Positions 21,905 through 34,385 of a stretch of DNA of 64,000 nucleotides are shown here, one piece after another. The stretch comes from Narthecium ossifragum. Lineage: Eukaryota > Streptophyta > Magnoliopsida > Dioscoreales > Nartheciaceae. The first letter of the stretch is position 1. Each line of letters starts with the position of its first letter. The notes under the pieces were generated by a model. It saw only the letters and a program-made list of their open reading frames with translations, ran no database searches and was not told the origin of the DNA. Position numbers and translations under genes: made by a program. The stretch covers positions 9,493,290 through 9,557,289 of the forward strand of contig OY986965.1 in the NCBI GenBank assembly GCA_963920575.1, read 5' to 3'.

Positions 21905-22400
21905 TCGTCGTCGCCCTTGACTCGCCTCGCCGTCGCCGTCGCCGTCACCCTCTCCCTCTCCCTGCCTTCACCCTCACCCTCTCCCTCTCCGGAACACCGC
22001 ACCCTCGACTCGGCTCGCCGTCGCCTTCACCCTCTCCCTCTCCCTGCCGTCACCCTCACCCTCTACCTCTCCGGAACACCGCCGCCCTCGACTCGCCTCG
22101 CTGTCGCCATCATCCTCTCCCTCTCCCTCTCCGGAACACCGTCGCCCTCGACTCGCCTCGCCGTCACGGTCACCCTCTCCCTCTCCGGAACACAGCCGCC
22201 GTCACGGTCACCCTCTCCCTCTCCGGAACACAGTCGCCGTCACGATCACCCTCTCCCTCTCCGGAACACCGTCGCCCTCGACTCGCCTTGCCGTCACCCT
22301 CTCCCTCTCCCTCTCCGAAACACCGTCGCCCTCGACTCGCCTCGCCATCACCCTCTCCCTCTCCCTCTCTGGAACACCGTCGCCCTCGACTTGGGGAAAT
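21905..22400. repeat. GC-rich minisatellite (CCCTCTCC / GGAACACCGTCGCC units)
   Basis: Irregular tandem units of about 50-65 bp: CACCCTCTCCCTCTCCGGAA, then CACCGTCGCCCTCGACTCGC, then CTCGCCGTCA. About eight units are visible. A long plus-strand ORF (21917-22519) is a by-product of the repeat and is not credible as a gene. Confidence 0.85.
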
Positions 22401-22800
22401 CTGACCTCTTGTCGAGCTGCTCCTTCACTCCCTTGTGCAGCTCATTCAGGGAGCTCCCCCACGACCCCAGCTTGCACGGAATAGCACCCTGGCACCTGAT
22501 GTCGGTGGAGCTCCTCTAGCTCCGACGAGAGCCACGGGCCGAACTTGCTACGTGCCGGCGGCCATGGGGTCGCCGGAGAAGGTGAGATGAGCCTAGATGA
22601 GATGGTCCAAAGAAGAGAGGGAGTCCACATGTTCTGATTTGGGTAGTGGCCACGTAGGCACACGCCTACGTGACATGTATCCCAATCAGAACCCTATACC
22701 TATAATATAATATATCATTATTTTACTATGAAAGTGGGTGTCCAAATACACATGCCTACGTGACATGTACCCCCAATCAGATTCCGGAGAGAAAATCGGT
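22401..22800. other. Unassigned GC-rich tail and a duplicated 30-bp word
   Basis: About 22420-22600 is GC-rich and open on the minus strand but unrecognised. The word CCTACGTGACATGTA occurs twice (about 22664 and 22756), each time followed by CCCAATCAGA after a small length difference. This suggests a small duplication or element ends. Confidence 0.35.
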
Positions 22801-22805
22801 TGGAT

Positions 22806-22930
22806 GGAGAGAGAGGGGGGGGGAGTGGAGAGAGAGAGAGATGGAGAGAGAGGGAGTGAGAGAGAGAGGGGGCGAGAGTGGAGAGAGAGGTCGGTTCGAG
22901 ACAGTGAGAGAGAGTGGATGGCGAGAGTGG

Positions 22931-23001
<71 letters not shown>

Positions 23002-23036
23002 AGAGAGAGAGAGAGTGTGGCGGGAGAGAGAGTTAT
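22806..23036. repeat. GA-rich microsatellite
   Basis: Purine-rich sequence with a pure (GA)n core at about 22936-22992, interrupted by GTGGA words. The arginine/glutamate-rich ORFs here are artefacts of the repeat. Confidence 0.95.
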
Positions 23037-23049
23037 CGCTCGAACCCTT

Positions 23050-24476
23050 TGATAAGTCACTAATTATTCCTAATTAAATCCCTTAAATTACCTTTGTTAG
23101 GCTTAGAGTAGTTGTATTTAATTGTTTGTTAGTTGATTTCAGATTTAATCATGATATGAGAAGAAATACAAGGAATTCAGCTAAAAAGATGAATTTATAT
23201 GATAAAGACTGTTTCGTCACCTGTCAGGAGAAAATTCTTCAGAAATTCTTTATAAGTCTAAATATTCTGAAAATTTAGTTCGTGATAGAAGACTGCAAGA
23301 GCTACAACTTTTCTGTTGGACACTTGGCGAGATTCCAGACAGATGAATACCAGTTGTGAAGACTATGAAGATATACAGCTGCTGGAAACTGGTCCATCGA
23401 CGTTTAGGAGAATATTCGCCAAATATTCCTCATAAGTCAGAATATTATAAAATCTTCGGGAGAGGACAGAAGACTTCCTAAGCTACATCTTTCCTGTTGA
23501 GTACATTTTCAAATTTCGGACAGGTTGAACCCAGTCGCGACCAGAAGAGGCAGTCAGAAATAATTAAGGAATTCCGAGTTGCACTAGAGGTCCAACTCAA
23601 CTTAGCCATAACCCTAATTCCGGGATTAAGGGTTTTTATTATAAAAAGGGGTTATTACAACAAAACTTCTCATCTTTTTGACAATCTTTGGAGGAGGAAA
23701 AAGAAGACGGAGAGGATGTGGATGGTGACAGCTTCCTATTCCAACCCGATGGCTTTCATCCAAAAGATGAGTTGCTAATTTTTGTACTTAGGATTATTCA
23801 TAAAATCCTATTGTAGTTTTGGTTTTTCTTTAGTTAGATTCTTGTGAACTTCTCGAAGCATGATCTCATGAATATGGTTTTATTGTTAATAGACTTGAAG
23901 GAATAGAGTTCCTTAACGTACTTTCAGTGCTACATGATTTCTGTGATTGATTATAGAGATTTATGAGATGGTTTTCATGAAGTTATTGGTTTTCCTTTGA
24001 GATAAGCTATGCTACGCGAAGATAGGTTGTGCCAAGGTCATTAGGAGTAGTATAATTTAAGGTAATCGTAGGACCAAAGACAATCTATGCCAAGCAAAGA
24101 TAGGTTATGCCGTTGGGAACATTAACTTTATTTTAGGGATTCATGTGAGCTTGTAGCCATATGATCCATAATGTTGAGAGAAGGGAACAAGATGATATCT
24201 AGAGAAGACTAATAATGAAACTAGGGTGGATTGAGTAATTCCTAAGTAACTACTCCATTGATTCAAATTGATCAACCTTTTATTTCTTTTCTTTATTAGT
24301 TAGATAACTCTATTCTATCTTTGATTCTTTTCCTTAGTTTTAGGGTTTTGAGAATTGATTTTGATTTCCGACTTCACCGCTATTTCTACCTAGTAGTGTA
24401 GTGATTGAATAAGGATTATAAATTTAATATTTGATTGAGTTTGCAGCGTTTTAACGATGACGTTTGTAAGCGATCA
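23050..24476 (+). repeat. 5' LTR of the Athila-like element
   Basis: 1427 bp, TG...CA ends. It matches 43169-44621 closely. It lacks a roughly 28-bp stretch present in the 3' LTR (near 44488), where TTGATTTCC joins directly to GACTTCACC. This indel and scattered substitutions show the element is not a fresh insertion. Confidence 0.92.
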
Positions 24477-24479
24477 ATT

Positions 24480-24500
24480 TTTGACGCCGTTGCCGGGGAT
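24480..24500 (+). other. Primer binding site (tRNA-Asp type)
   Basis: TTGACGCCGTTGCCGGGGA lies three to four bases after the LTR end. The usual Athila/Cyclops form is TGGCGCCGTTGCCGGGGA; here one G is A. Confidence 0.8.
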
Positions 24501-24888
24501 TACTTTTGGTAGATTGATTGATTTTCTCTTTGCTCTATTTCTTGGCTTAGTTAGGGCTTTTATCTTTCTTATTTTCACATTTCTTGATTTTTCATTATTT
24601 TAGGAATTTTTCTGACAATTTTCTGATTTTTACAGCTACTAAAGTTGATTTTCTCGAACTTGGACCTGCAACCCATAGCCAGGAGCGATCGGTCGGACAC
24701 GGGAGCGATCGATCGGAACTGCACAATCAGGTAAGCTTCTTCTAAACTCCGAGTTATTTTATCTAGCTGTTTGAGACGCTTCTGCAAGTCGCACAAAAGC
24801 ACGTATCAGCGACAGTCGTCTCTTGGACCAGCCCACTGTTTGTATTTCTTATCTTTGGTGTGGTCCTTATTTATGTGATTTTGCATGC

Positions 24889-26094
24889 ATGACTAATTTT
24901 TATATGCCACCGGGTGCCATGTCGAATGACGATTTACCTTTTGGTTTTGAACCCACTTACAATAATGACATATATGGCTTCTCAAATCCAGCATATAATT
25001 CACATTTATATCCTTATAATCAGGATTGTAGAGACTATACATACCCTAGTTGGCAATTTAAAGATTATCAACCTCCTAACATTCAATCATGGAATATAAA
25101 AACACCAGCCCAAAATTCTGTATATAGTTTTGAACAACAATATCCTTCATGTTATCCACAGAATATAACTTCAGCTCATCCGATCCAAACCACCTCTGAA
25201 CCCACTTTGAGTTCCATCCTTCTAGCCATAAATGAAAATTTTAGTGGAATGAGAAGTGACCTAAAAAGTGATATTTCCAAAATACAAAATAATGTGCCGA
25301 GAATAGAGAACCAGTGTAATTCTAATACCAAATCCATTGCTAAACTGGAGACACAAATTGGACAATTAGCTTGTATGGTGGATTCATATGATGATTATGT
25401 GAATGATTATGTTCCTCCTATTTGTGATGATAATGCTTGTGATGCTTTGCCAGTTCATGATGCTATTGATAATGTTTTGTCAGCTGCTGAAAATACTGTT
25501 TTGCCAACTCTGGATGATACAGTTGATGATGTTGATGAATGTTATCCGATTGTACATTCTGGGCCTTATATGTATTTCGGTCATTCTTATGAAGTAAGTT
25601 TTTTTGATGATAGTGATGATGAGGGTTGTTATGCTAAATTGTCGGTTGTTCATGATGATAATATGTCTATTTACACTAATCAAAATGAGGATGAGCATAT
25701 TAGTGAGACCCCCTCTAAGGAACCTCAAGTTGAACTTCTACATGATGAGTTGAATGATGATGATGTGCATATTAGTGATAAACATAATGAGGATGAGGGT
25801 GTTAGCAATATTCCTTGTCTAGAGCCTCAGTTTGAGATTCTACCTTTAATATCATCCCCATTAGTTGACCTTTGTGAGGAGGAGAACCTTGTTATGAGTG
25901 AAGACCATGCCAATTCCTATCGTTCCTTCCTCAAAGATCGTATCCAAATTTCCAGTTCTATGCATATTTTGCTTGCTAAGGACTTCTTTTTATTCTTTGA
26001 TAAAGCATGTCTGCATACCTTCACCATGATTCGGGCCATGTATTTCTTCACATGGAATCATCGGCCTCCTAAATCTTGTTTCGGGAGCGTCTAG
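24889..26094 (+). CDS. Gag-like ORF of the non-autonomous Athila-like element
   Basis: The frame is open from 24823; the first ATG is at 24889, giving about 400 residues. The N-terminal third is rich in Y, N, P and Q. The middle contains SIAKLETQIGQLA, which matches the Athila gag word (R/S)xLExQ(I/V)GQLA, in a short coiled coil. The C-terminal half is very acidic (DDSDDEG, NEDEHIS, NDDDVHIS). It ends FTMIRAMYFFTWNHRPPK, after which GGCGCTAACTGGGAGGCAAC follows, a common 3' border of this ORF in plant elements. No zinc knuckle or enzyme is seen. It is probably a structural or packaging protein; function is inferred. Confidence 0.65.
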   Translation: MTNFYMPPGAMSNDDLPFGFEPTYNNDIYGFSNPAYNSHLYPYNQDCRDYTYPSWQFKDYQPPNIQSWNIKTPAQNSVYSFEQQYPSCYPQNITSAHPIQTTSEPTLSSILLAINENFSGMRSDLKSDISKIQNNVPRIENQCNSNTKSIAKLETQIGQLACMVDSYDDYVNDYVPPICDDNACDALPVHDAIDNVLSAAENTVLPTLDDTVDDVDECYPIVHSGPYMYFGHSYEVSFFDDSDDEGCYAKLSVVHDDNMSIYTNQNEDEHISETPSKEPQVELLHDELNDDDVHISDKHNEDEGVSNIPCLEPQFEILPLISSPLVDLCEEENLVMSEDHANSYRSFLKDRIQISSSMHILLAKDFFLFFDKACLHTFTMIRAMYFFTWNHRPPKSCFGSV

Positions 26095-27262
26095 CGAAAG
26101 ACGTAAAATTGGGCGCTAACTGGGAGGCAACACAGCTTTTTAGGAGTTTCTATTAATTTTTATGATTTTTCCTGATTTTTAGGAGTTTTCCCTTATTTTT
26201 TTTAGAATTTTTCCACAATTCTTCCGGTTTTCTTTCATTTTTCCGCCAATTTTCTTTTGATTTTTTCTCCCTCTTCCCGAGCGGCTCACCTGTGAGCCGG
26301 GACATCATCGTCCCGGCTCCGCCTAGCTTTCAGCGGCTCGTCCCCGAGCCGTCACCACCACCGCCCGTCGCCGCCTCTCCGGCCATCCCCATCCCTCCAA
26401 ACCAGCACCAACACCATCACCATCCTTCCACCTTTCCGATATCGCCCTCCTCTTCCCTCGAAACCCTCTCCTTCGTCGCCGGTGTTCCCCTCCGCTTCCG
26501 CCGATCGTCTCCGATCTCCTCATCCCATGCCTCCCATCACCCATTAATACCTCCAGAACCTTCCTCCGGCAACCACGAAGCCTCCTACACCATCAAAACC
26601 CTTCTTTGCTGCCTGGATCACCGGACTTCAACTCCGGCTATCTTCCACTCCACCGGGCAACACCATTCCTCCATTCCACGACCTCACGCAACCCTGAACC
26701 ACCACTAAAACCTTCTTTAGGCTATCACGATCCTCCTTCCACCATCCTCTACCTCAATTACAGCATGGATCGCCGGATTTCATCTCCGACGACCCCTACC
26801 GCCAGCGAGCTCTTATCCACCGACTGAGGCCTTGTTTCATCAATCAGACGCTACTGGTGTGTTCCTTGATCTTCCGCGACTCTATCCCCACCAGTCCCAT
26901 CCTCCGGCGATGAGGTTTCACCGTCGATCTGTCGCCGGCGAGTTTCAGCCGTCCGATTGTTGCTAGACATGATCCTTGTGCCACAGTGATCTGATTTTTG
27001 ATTGGACGGTCTAGATATTCGATCGGGACCAACCAGAGCATTCACGGGTGTTCGCTTTTCCCTATCTCTGCTAATTTCGAATTTGATCTCGCCACGGGCT
27101 GCAGACCATGGATGGGAACGACCATACTGTGGATTACAAATAATTTGATGCTCTGCTTGGATATTTTGGGTCTTTATTTCCTTGTTTCTGATGTCTAGAA
27201 GATTATTTCTTATGTATTATCTCCTTTACTATTTATCTGTACATGTTATATTTTTGTGTGAT
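26095..27262 (+). other. Internal untranslated region of the Athila-like element
   Basis: A T-rich stretch is followed by a C-rich block (26280-26830) with a proline/serine/histidine-rich open frame at 26292-26708. Nothing is recognised in it. It runs to the Tat insertion point. Confidence 0.45.
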
Positions 27263-27267
27263 GAATG

Positions 27268-28609
27268 TGTTAGAGAGGAAATCTAACCGTTAACCGGTCA
27301 AATAGTCAAAGTCAAATCCTATTCCACACTTAAGTATCAGATGATTGTAGTTGAGTTCTACTCTTTCGAATAATCGAACCAGAGATGTCAAGTAATATGG
27401 AAATCTAGATTAAACCTAATTTAATAATCTAATTAAAACTAATTATCAGGATTAACTTAAAATAATCTAAATTAACCTAAGAAAAGCCTTAAATTATCTA
27501 ATATTACGGAATTAATTAAATAAAGCATAAAGATCAACCTAACTTGCTAAATGCAGAAAATGCATCTAAATCTATTTATTAACTTAACTTAATCTAAGAA
27601 ACGAAAACTCATAATATTAGATTATTCTAATGAAGAACAGTAAAAAAGCTTGAAGAAAAGAAAGAGTAAAAGAGACTAATTAAACCTAAATTATCCATCT
27701 AAAATAGTAATCTAAATACTGAAAGCATAAAAGACTAATTAAGAATGAAGAAACGGTACCATTGCATTAAAGAAAACGTTAACTTACAGAAAACATCTTA
27801 AAGGACATAATGAAAACCAGGCGCACAGGCTCTGTTGAAGTTTGCGAGAGAGATTACAAGGTGAAAGAAGAAGACTATTTATACTAAGGCAGTTGGATAA
27901 CTTCTACTGAGCACGTTCTCTACTATTTTCCATCTTTCACTCTGATTGAGCCGTGTGTCCCATGTTCTCCGATATTTCCTCGTTTCTCCTCTCCTTGCTT
28001 TAGCTGATGAGAATTGTATCTGGGCTTGTAGACTTCTGGGCGATGATGATCATATCTGGACGACAAGCTTTTGGCCGATGACGATCACGTCTGGGCGACA
28101 AGCTTTTGGCCGATGACGGTTGCATCGAGTTGGTGAGTTGGTGTTCTCAACATTATCTTACTTGGCTGATGCTCTTTTGTTTCTCCATCGTGCGAAGTTA
28201 ACATTTTGTTATCTTTGAACCAAAGCTTTGGCCGATAACATATTGTCAAATTTGGTCGATGAACTATGTGTAAGGCAATCATCGTTCATGGTCATAAATA
28301 TCATCGTTCTTAAATCATTATCGCTCGTGACAGATGTTTTCTTTGTGAGGATTATGATCATTATTGATCATAAAGATTTTGTCTTTTTGGGCGATGAATG
28401 TGTCTTTGAACGATGTCGTTCATTGAGCGATGATCTACTATTGAGCGATATCGTTCATTGGGCGATGAACTTGTTTCTGAGCGATATCGTTCAATGGGCG
28501 ATGATCGTATAGTGAGCGATATCGTCCAATTTGGCTTGAAAGTTTGTCGGCCTTATTTATTATGCTGACATGTTAATCATTGATTGGTTAGCCATTATAT
28601 TGGCTAACA
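27268..28609 (-). repeat. 3' LTR of the Tat element
   Basis: 1342 bp. It contains subrepeats of GAGCGATATCGTTCATTGGGCGATGA at 28400-28520 and CTTTTGGCCGATGACG at 28070-28120. It differs from the other LTR by small indels, for example a 9-bp stretch near 27333 absent at 40510. Confidence 0.92.
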
Positions 28610-28991
28610 TTTTGCCCCCCATGCGGTAATCGAGGAGTTTGCAGTTATGACGAGGTGACCGCATCTGATGTGATCTGACAGCTTGCTTGTTAAACATTAA
28701 AGGCCGGTTATGATCATTCTCTGGGAAACAGAATCGTCGTTTCGTTTCTTCTCTCTATCCATATCTTTTGACATCCCGCATTTAATGCGCCGTCCTTTGC
28801 TGACATGCATACCCTTTTGGCCATATGTCTTTGGCGCGAAAGACCACAATTGGTTCTTCCTTTTGTTAGGGTTTTAGTTTTCTTTCTTCCGTCTCTTTTA
28901 CGGCGCTTAGGCTTTCCTTCTTCCTGTGCATTCTGAGACGTCTGAGAATTTCTTCTTCTTTCTCTGTTCTGCTAAACCTTCTACTGCCACG

Positions 28992-31900
28992 ATGGTTCGT
29001 GAACTCAAAACTGATGAAGAAGTGCATAAAGATGCTTGTAAAGCCTATGGAGAATTCAATCAGATTTTGAGAACAGATGAGGCGAGGGGAAACTATTTGG
29101 TCAAGGTAGGAGATTCTTCTTCCATGTTCTTTTCTTTGGGTCCTTGCTTCGTTTCTGATCTTTTGCCTTCTCTTTCCCCTGATCTTCAAGTTGTTGTTCA
29201 ATGTTTTCCAACATCTTGTGATCTGCCCTTTTCTCAAAAACTTGATCTTTCTAGTCTCTCTGCCAAAAGTCCCATTATAACATGGCCTTTGGTCGATCAC
29301 AAGTTCACTAGATGGCATAGTAGAATGATTAATCATTTGAATTCCAAGAAAATCTTTTCTGATGCAGGAATTTTGGACTTCTTGGATTTGAGCACTAGGG
29401 TTCCTGCTCAAGAGCCTAATTTACTCTTGTCATCGTTCCTTTTTTGGTTGATAGAGTATAACAATTTTGTCTTTCCTTGTTGTACTCTTTCTATCACCCT
29501 TCCTGACATCGCTCTGTTAACTGGTCTCTCTCCTATTGGCGAACTGATATCGGCCAATATGGAGTTTTCTTCTAAAGAGACAATTTTTTATTCTGATAAA
29601 AACTATAGTGTTTTTATCAATGCCTATACCAAACTTGAAGAGACCGATGAGGCACCCAATGCTAGAGAACGATTAGCGTTCATTTATTATTGGCTTTGTA
29701 AATATGTTCTTTCCATTCCTTCCAAAAAACCTATTAAGGGTTATATCGGTCTTGCGCAAGCTATCGCTTCTGGAAAGCAAGTTTTGTCTCTTTCCACATT
29801 TATTTTGTCGGCCATATATTGAGGCATCTACCTTACTCTTGAGCAATTGAGAGAATGTGAGGGTCTCACTGGTTTTGGCCCTCTCTGGATCGTCCAATTG
29901 TGGTTTAGAGCCTATTTTCCTGGACTCCATATTCCTCCTTCTTCTTCATCGGCCAGAACACAAGGCCACTTGTATCTTTCTTCTTCGTTCCTTCCCAAAT
30001 CCTTCTAGCAGACTTTCAATTATTTTTATACTTTATCCAGTTTTTCTTCCTATCGTCCTTTCAACCATAACTCTCACCCAGCTTGCATTCGTCCACTCCT
30101 TGATCTATCGGCCAATTTGGACGATGAGGAAAAGAAATTGGCTTGGTGTCGTTTCTTGGTTGGCCGAGATCTTCATTTTGATATGTTGTGGGGAAGACCG
30201 AACAATAAATGCAGAGTGGAAGTTTATGCTCCAAATTTTGTCGCCCGCCAGTTTGGATTGAAGCAGGCTTGGCCAGTTCCTCCTTATTTCAGCTACAACA
30301 TAGTAGCTAAAGGACGATGTCTTTTCCACAACCTCGACAGAGTAGTTTCCGTGGAGAAAAAGGATATAGCGCTTTGCAAACGCTTTAAACTTGCAAGTTT
30401 TGAACCTGTGGTCGACGTTGATTCTGCCATTGTTGATATTTGGGATTCGGCTGTTAAAGATCGTCATTTTTCTGAAGACAAAAGTGATGTCTTCAACAAA
30501 TTCATTCCTCCCAAGAAATCGGGGCGTAAGAAGGATGCTTTGGAGCAGACTGAGGTAGAAGATAGGCCTCAGAAGAAAAAGAAAATTGTTGTTTCTGCTG
30601 GAAAGGGTGAAAAATCGCCCAAGAAGAGAAAGGGGAAGTCTGTTGAAGAAGTTTCCTCTCGAAAGAAAAAGACGATATCAACTGGTAGATCCATGATATC
30701 TCCATTAGCTGAAAGGCCTTTGAGCGAGGAAACAATGGCCGATGAATTAGCGGCTAAAAATGTAGTAGTTGAGGAAGCAGCAGTTGAGGAATCTGACCAA
30801 CAAGCTCCGTCGTCTTCAGCAGCTGGAGATGAGGCAAGGTCACCCGAGAGTAGGCAGAGTGTGGATTCTGCCTCTGCTTCTAAGTGAGTCTTTTGTCCAT
30901 TATCTTGCATTCCTTTATCTTTGTATCTTGAACTGACTCTTTTCTTGTTTTGCAGGGAGAGATTGGATTCCTCTACTCCTTCTCGTCTTTTTTCTCCTTC
31001 AACTTCTCCTTCTAATGTGCCCGAGAAGACTGCTGATCAAGGGATTGAGAAGAATCTTGTCGCTTCCTCTAGTCAAGTTGAACTCTTGACTGAACAAGTA
31101 TATGTTCATTTAAATTCAATCTTTAACCATTTTTTCTTACTGATCTGTCTAATCGAGTTTATCTTTATTTCTCTATTTGACAACCTTCTACTGAAGAAAA
31201 CATCATCATTTCATCGTCTGAAGAAGAAAGACGAGATGATGTCAACGTCGATAATATTTTCGACATTTTGAATCTTGCTCCAATTAGTCCAGGTTTATCA
31301 CCTATCGGTCAGATGCTTGTTTATGGTCCTTTTAATCTTTTGAAGGACCTTGGTGATATTCAACTATCGTCTGACACAGTTTCTACTGGTGTATCGGCCT
31401 TGCAAACTTTGGCCGAGACATCAGCTGTCCCGGAGCTATAGGCTAGTGACGTTCAACATAATGTCAATGTGCCCCCTAGCACTTCAACAATAAACATTTC
31501 TGTCACAACGCCTGCTCCAAACCTTATTTTGCCATCAACAACATCGACCGATGACGCTTTGGCGATTGTACCGATCGTTCCTCTATCGACATCGTTCGTC
31601 ACTCCGCAAGCAAGTTCACCTACTTCTGCTTTGGATGAGGTATGAGTTCAACTTTTGGCCGATAAATTTATTTTTTTACGATCGATATCGATCTTGACTT
31701 TTATCACCCTTAACTTTTTAGGTTGTTATGGCTGCATTGGTCAATTCTCTCCACTCTCTAAATGAAACATGGCAGGCTCGTCTTTCGGGAAAGCAAACGG
31801 CCACTGACTCTGCTGACATCCAACAAGGTCGATATCATGACCTTAGAAAAACAATGGCCGATTGTATAATCATTTTGGACAAGCTACCCAAGGAAGACCT

Positions 31901-32438
31901 CACAGCTGCCGATCATCATCTTCTAGAGAAATCGACTGTCGTCTTCTTGGCTATTGATCCTGAAGTGTTAGGATTTTCTTCTAAAGAAATAAACGACATT
32001 CAAAGCATTAAATCGATCATAGAAAGCTTTGATGCAGAGAAGAAAGCCTTAGTCCATGAGCTTGTCCTTGCTGGGGAACGTCGAGAACGACGAGCGCTTT
32101 TGAAAAATAAAATCAGCGATGATATTAAAAAGATGGCGATGAATGTAGATGCTATTGCCGAGAGGGAATCGGCCATTTCTAAGGTTGATGCTCAAATCAA
32201 AGAGTTAGAAGCACAAATTCTTCAACTGAAGACTCAGAAGAATTATCTTATCAAAGAGAGCCAACAAATCAACCAAGAAAGCAATAAGAATATAGAAGAA
32301 TATGATGCCCTCGAAGCTGACTCCTCCAAAGACCGCCAAATTGAAATCAACGCCGAACTGGTCAAGAGCAAAAATCGGCTTAAAGCCTTCAGAAATAAAA
32401 TCGCTCGTTTCTCTCAACAACTTCCTTTAAGAAGATAG
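28992..32438 (+). pseudogene. Antisense plant-mobile-domain gene inside the Tat element (degraded)
   Basis: It runs opposite to gag-pol. Exon 1 (28992-30883) encodes a plant mobile domain of the aminotransferase-like/MAIL1 type: ILDFLDLST, then a SFLFWLIE helix and TLPDIALLTGLSPIGE, then RLAFIYYWLCKYV. After an in-frame TGA at 29820 the frame continues GIYLTLEQLRE; a TAG at 30006 follows, and then LAWCRFLVGRDLHFDMLW. A K/R-rich nuclear-localisation-like tract follows (30570-30670). Splice sites are canonical: intron 30884-30955, exon 30956-31097 (donor GTATAT), and intron 31640-31721 before exon 31722-32438. The exon upstream of 31639 has a TAG at 31439. The last exon encodes a long coiled coil (AERESAISKVDAQIKELEAQ). 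It is probably an ancestral transposase-derived or host-factor domain used by the element. Its role is unknown. Confidence 0.8.
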
Positions 32439-32534
32439 CTTGTAATGTATAACTTTTGGCCGATATTTTGTAATGGACAACATTTTGTTAATTGCTATCG
32501 TCCAAATCTTAAGGACGTTTTTCTTCTATGCTTT

Positions 32535-34383
32535 TTATTCCATTGATGGGTAGTATTTCTTAAGGTATCGACCATTGATCATTGATCGATGCAACCCACC
32601 GTCGATAGTCCTCAGTTGATATGATCCATTTGGAAATACTTGATCGACCAAGTATGGTCCTTCCCAGTTGGGCGACCACTTTCCATATTTGGGATCATTA
32701 CGATCTATAGGTAGGATCGTTTTCCAAACTAAATCTCCTTTTGTGTCTCTATATTTTCAACTTTTGTGTCTCTATATTTTCTAAGGCAATAGCTCGTTGT
32801 TCATCGAGCTCCAAAAGATTATACATTAATGCTTCTTCATATTCTTCACTAGTTGAGCGATCTTGTTCTAGAACTATGGGCGATAGAACATTTATCTCAG
32901 CCGGTAGCACCGCTTCTTGACCATAAACCAATTGATAAGGTGTAACCTAAGTACTAGACTTAGGTGTAGTTCTATGTGCCCATAATGCTCTTAATAAACC
33001 TTCATGCCATTGCCTTGGGTTATCGTCCATCATCTTTCGTATGATTGACATGATGGTTTTATTGGACGCTTCAGCTTGTCCATTAGATTGGGCATAGTAA
33101 GGTGTAGAATTGGCCATATTAATTTTATACTCGGCCAAAAAATTTTTTACCTTAGAACTTACAAACATTGTCCCTTGATCGGACACAATTGTTTGTGGAA
33201 TGCCAAATCTACATATAATGTTTTCCCAAATGAAGTTTATCACTTGAACATCAGAAACATTTTTTAATGGGATTGCTTCTACCCATTTAGTAAAATAGTC
33301 TGTTGCCACAATTACAAACTTGTGCAACATGGACGATGGAGGATATATCTTCCCTATAATGTCTATCGCCCAACATCTGAATGGCCAAGGTTTGACGATG
33401 ATCGATAACTCACTTGCTGGAGCTCGCTGTAATGGACCATGTCTTTGGCATGATTCACATCCTTTGGCATATATAGCACACTCATCCCCCATGCGCGGCC
33501 AATAAAAGCCACTGCGCATTATTAGCCAGCGCATTTTGATGCCAGACTGATGTGCTCCACAAACACCATTATGTATCTCGGCCATCGTCAATTTAGCTTC
33601 GTCAGGATTTAAACAGCGCAATAAGACTCCATCTGGTCGACGTTTATATAAAACGTCATTTTGTAGAAAATAATGTATCGCTTTAAGACGGGTTTTTCTA
33701 TCAACTTTAAACGATGGATCTTTCAAAAAATCGACGATTGGGGTACGCTAATTTGGTTGGCTATCAATTTGACTTATCTCGATTGGCCGATGATATCGCT
33801 CTAAGGCAGATTGTATTATACCATAACTGAAATCGGTCATGCCCCCCAAGTGTTTTAACACTTTATACCCTGATGCTATTTGGGCGAGGGTATTGGCTTC
33901 ATCGTTCAGCAGTCTTGGAACGAAGAGTAGTTCAAAATCATGAAAACGATTTAATAACATTAGAGCGATTTGATGAAATGGAATTAGTATATCGCTCTGG
34001 CATTTATAATGTCCAAGTAGATGATTTATCACTAATTGTGAATCACCTTTTATTTGCACATTGGACACTTTTAAATCTAACAAGATTTCCAGGCCGATGA
34101 TTAGAGCTTCATATTCAGCATGATTATTAGTACATAATTGCGATAAGGTATACGCAAATTTATATTTGCGTCCAATGGGCGATAGGATTGTGATCCCAAG
34201 GCCAGCTCCATTGACAGTTTTAGAACCGTCAAAGTACATCGTCCATGATGTGAGCGATATGATGTTGATTTCTCGCTCTGACTCCTTTGGTATATCTATA
34301 CAAGGATAGTCGGCTAAGAAATCGGCCAATGCCTGGCCTTTAACAGCCTTTTGAGACACAAACTGAATATCAAATTCAGCCAA
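32535..34383 (-). pseudogene. Tat pol C-terminal part: second RNase H and integrase
   Basis: From 34383 the frame gives the tether (AEFDIQFVSQKAVKGQALAD) and an archaeal-type RNase H (MYFDGSKTVNGAG, NHAEYEALI, KGDSQLVINHLLG). After a TAG at 33750-33748, where family members have Trp before RTPI, comes integrase. It has the HHCC finger (HNGVCGAH ... CESCQRHG) and the catalytic triad in WAIDIIG, VSDQGTMF and YYAQSNGQAEASNKT. A second TAG lies at 32949-32947 before VTPYQLVYGQEAVLPAE. Near 32740-32785 a 23-bp tandem duplication (around TTTTGTGTCTCTATATTTT on the plus strand) shifts the frame. The C-terminal domain (GRYLKKYYPSME) then ends at TAA 32537-32535. There is no chromodomain, as expected for Tat. 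Confidence 0.92.
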
Positions 34384-34385
34384 AG

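Noticed and set aside
21917..22519. 200-residue ORF rich in S, P, L and R
   Set aside because: It follows the minisatellite period and has no recognisable domain; repeat artefact.
22738..23077. Two long ORFs made of E, R and G, with an S/L-rich ORF opposite
   Set aside because: Translations of the GA microsatellite.
26292..26708. Proline-rich ORF as a second gene of the Athila-like element
   Set aside because: Composition-driven, no start context or domain, and not linked in frame to the gag-like ORF.
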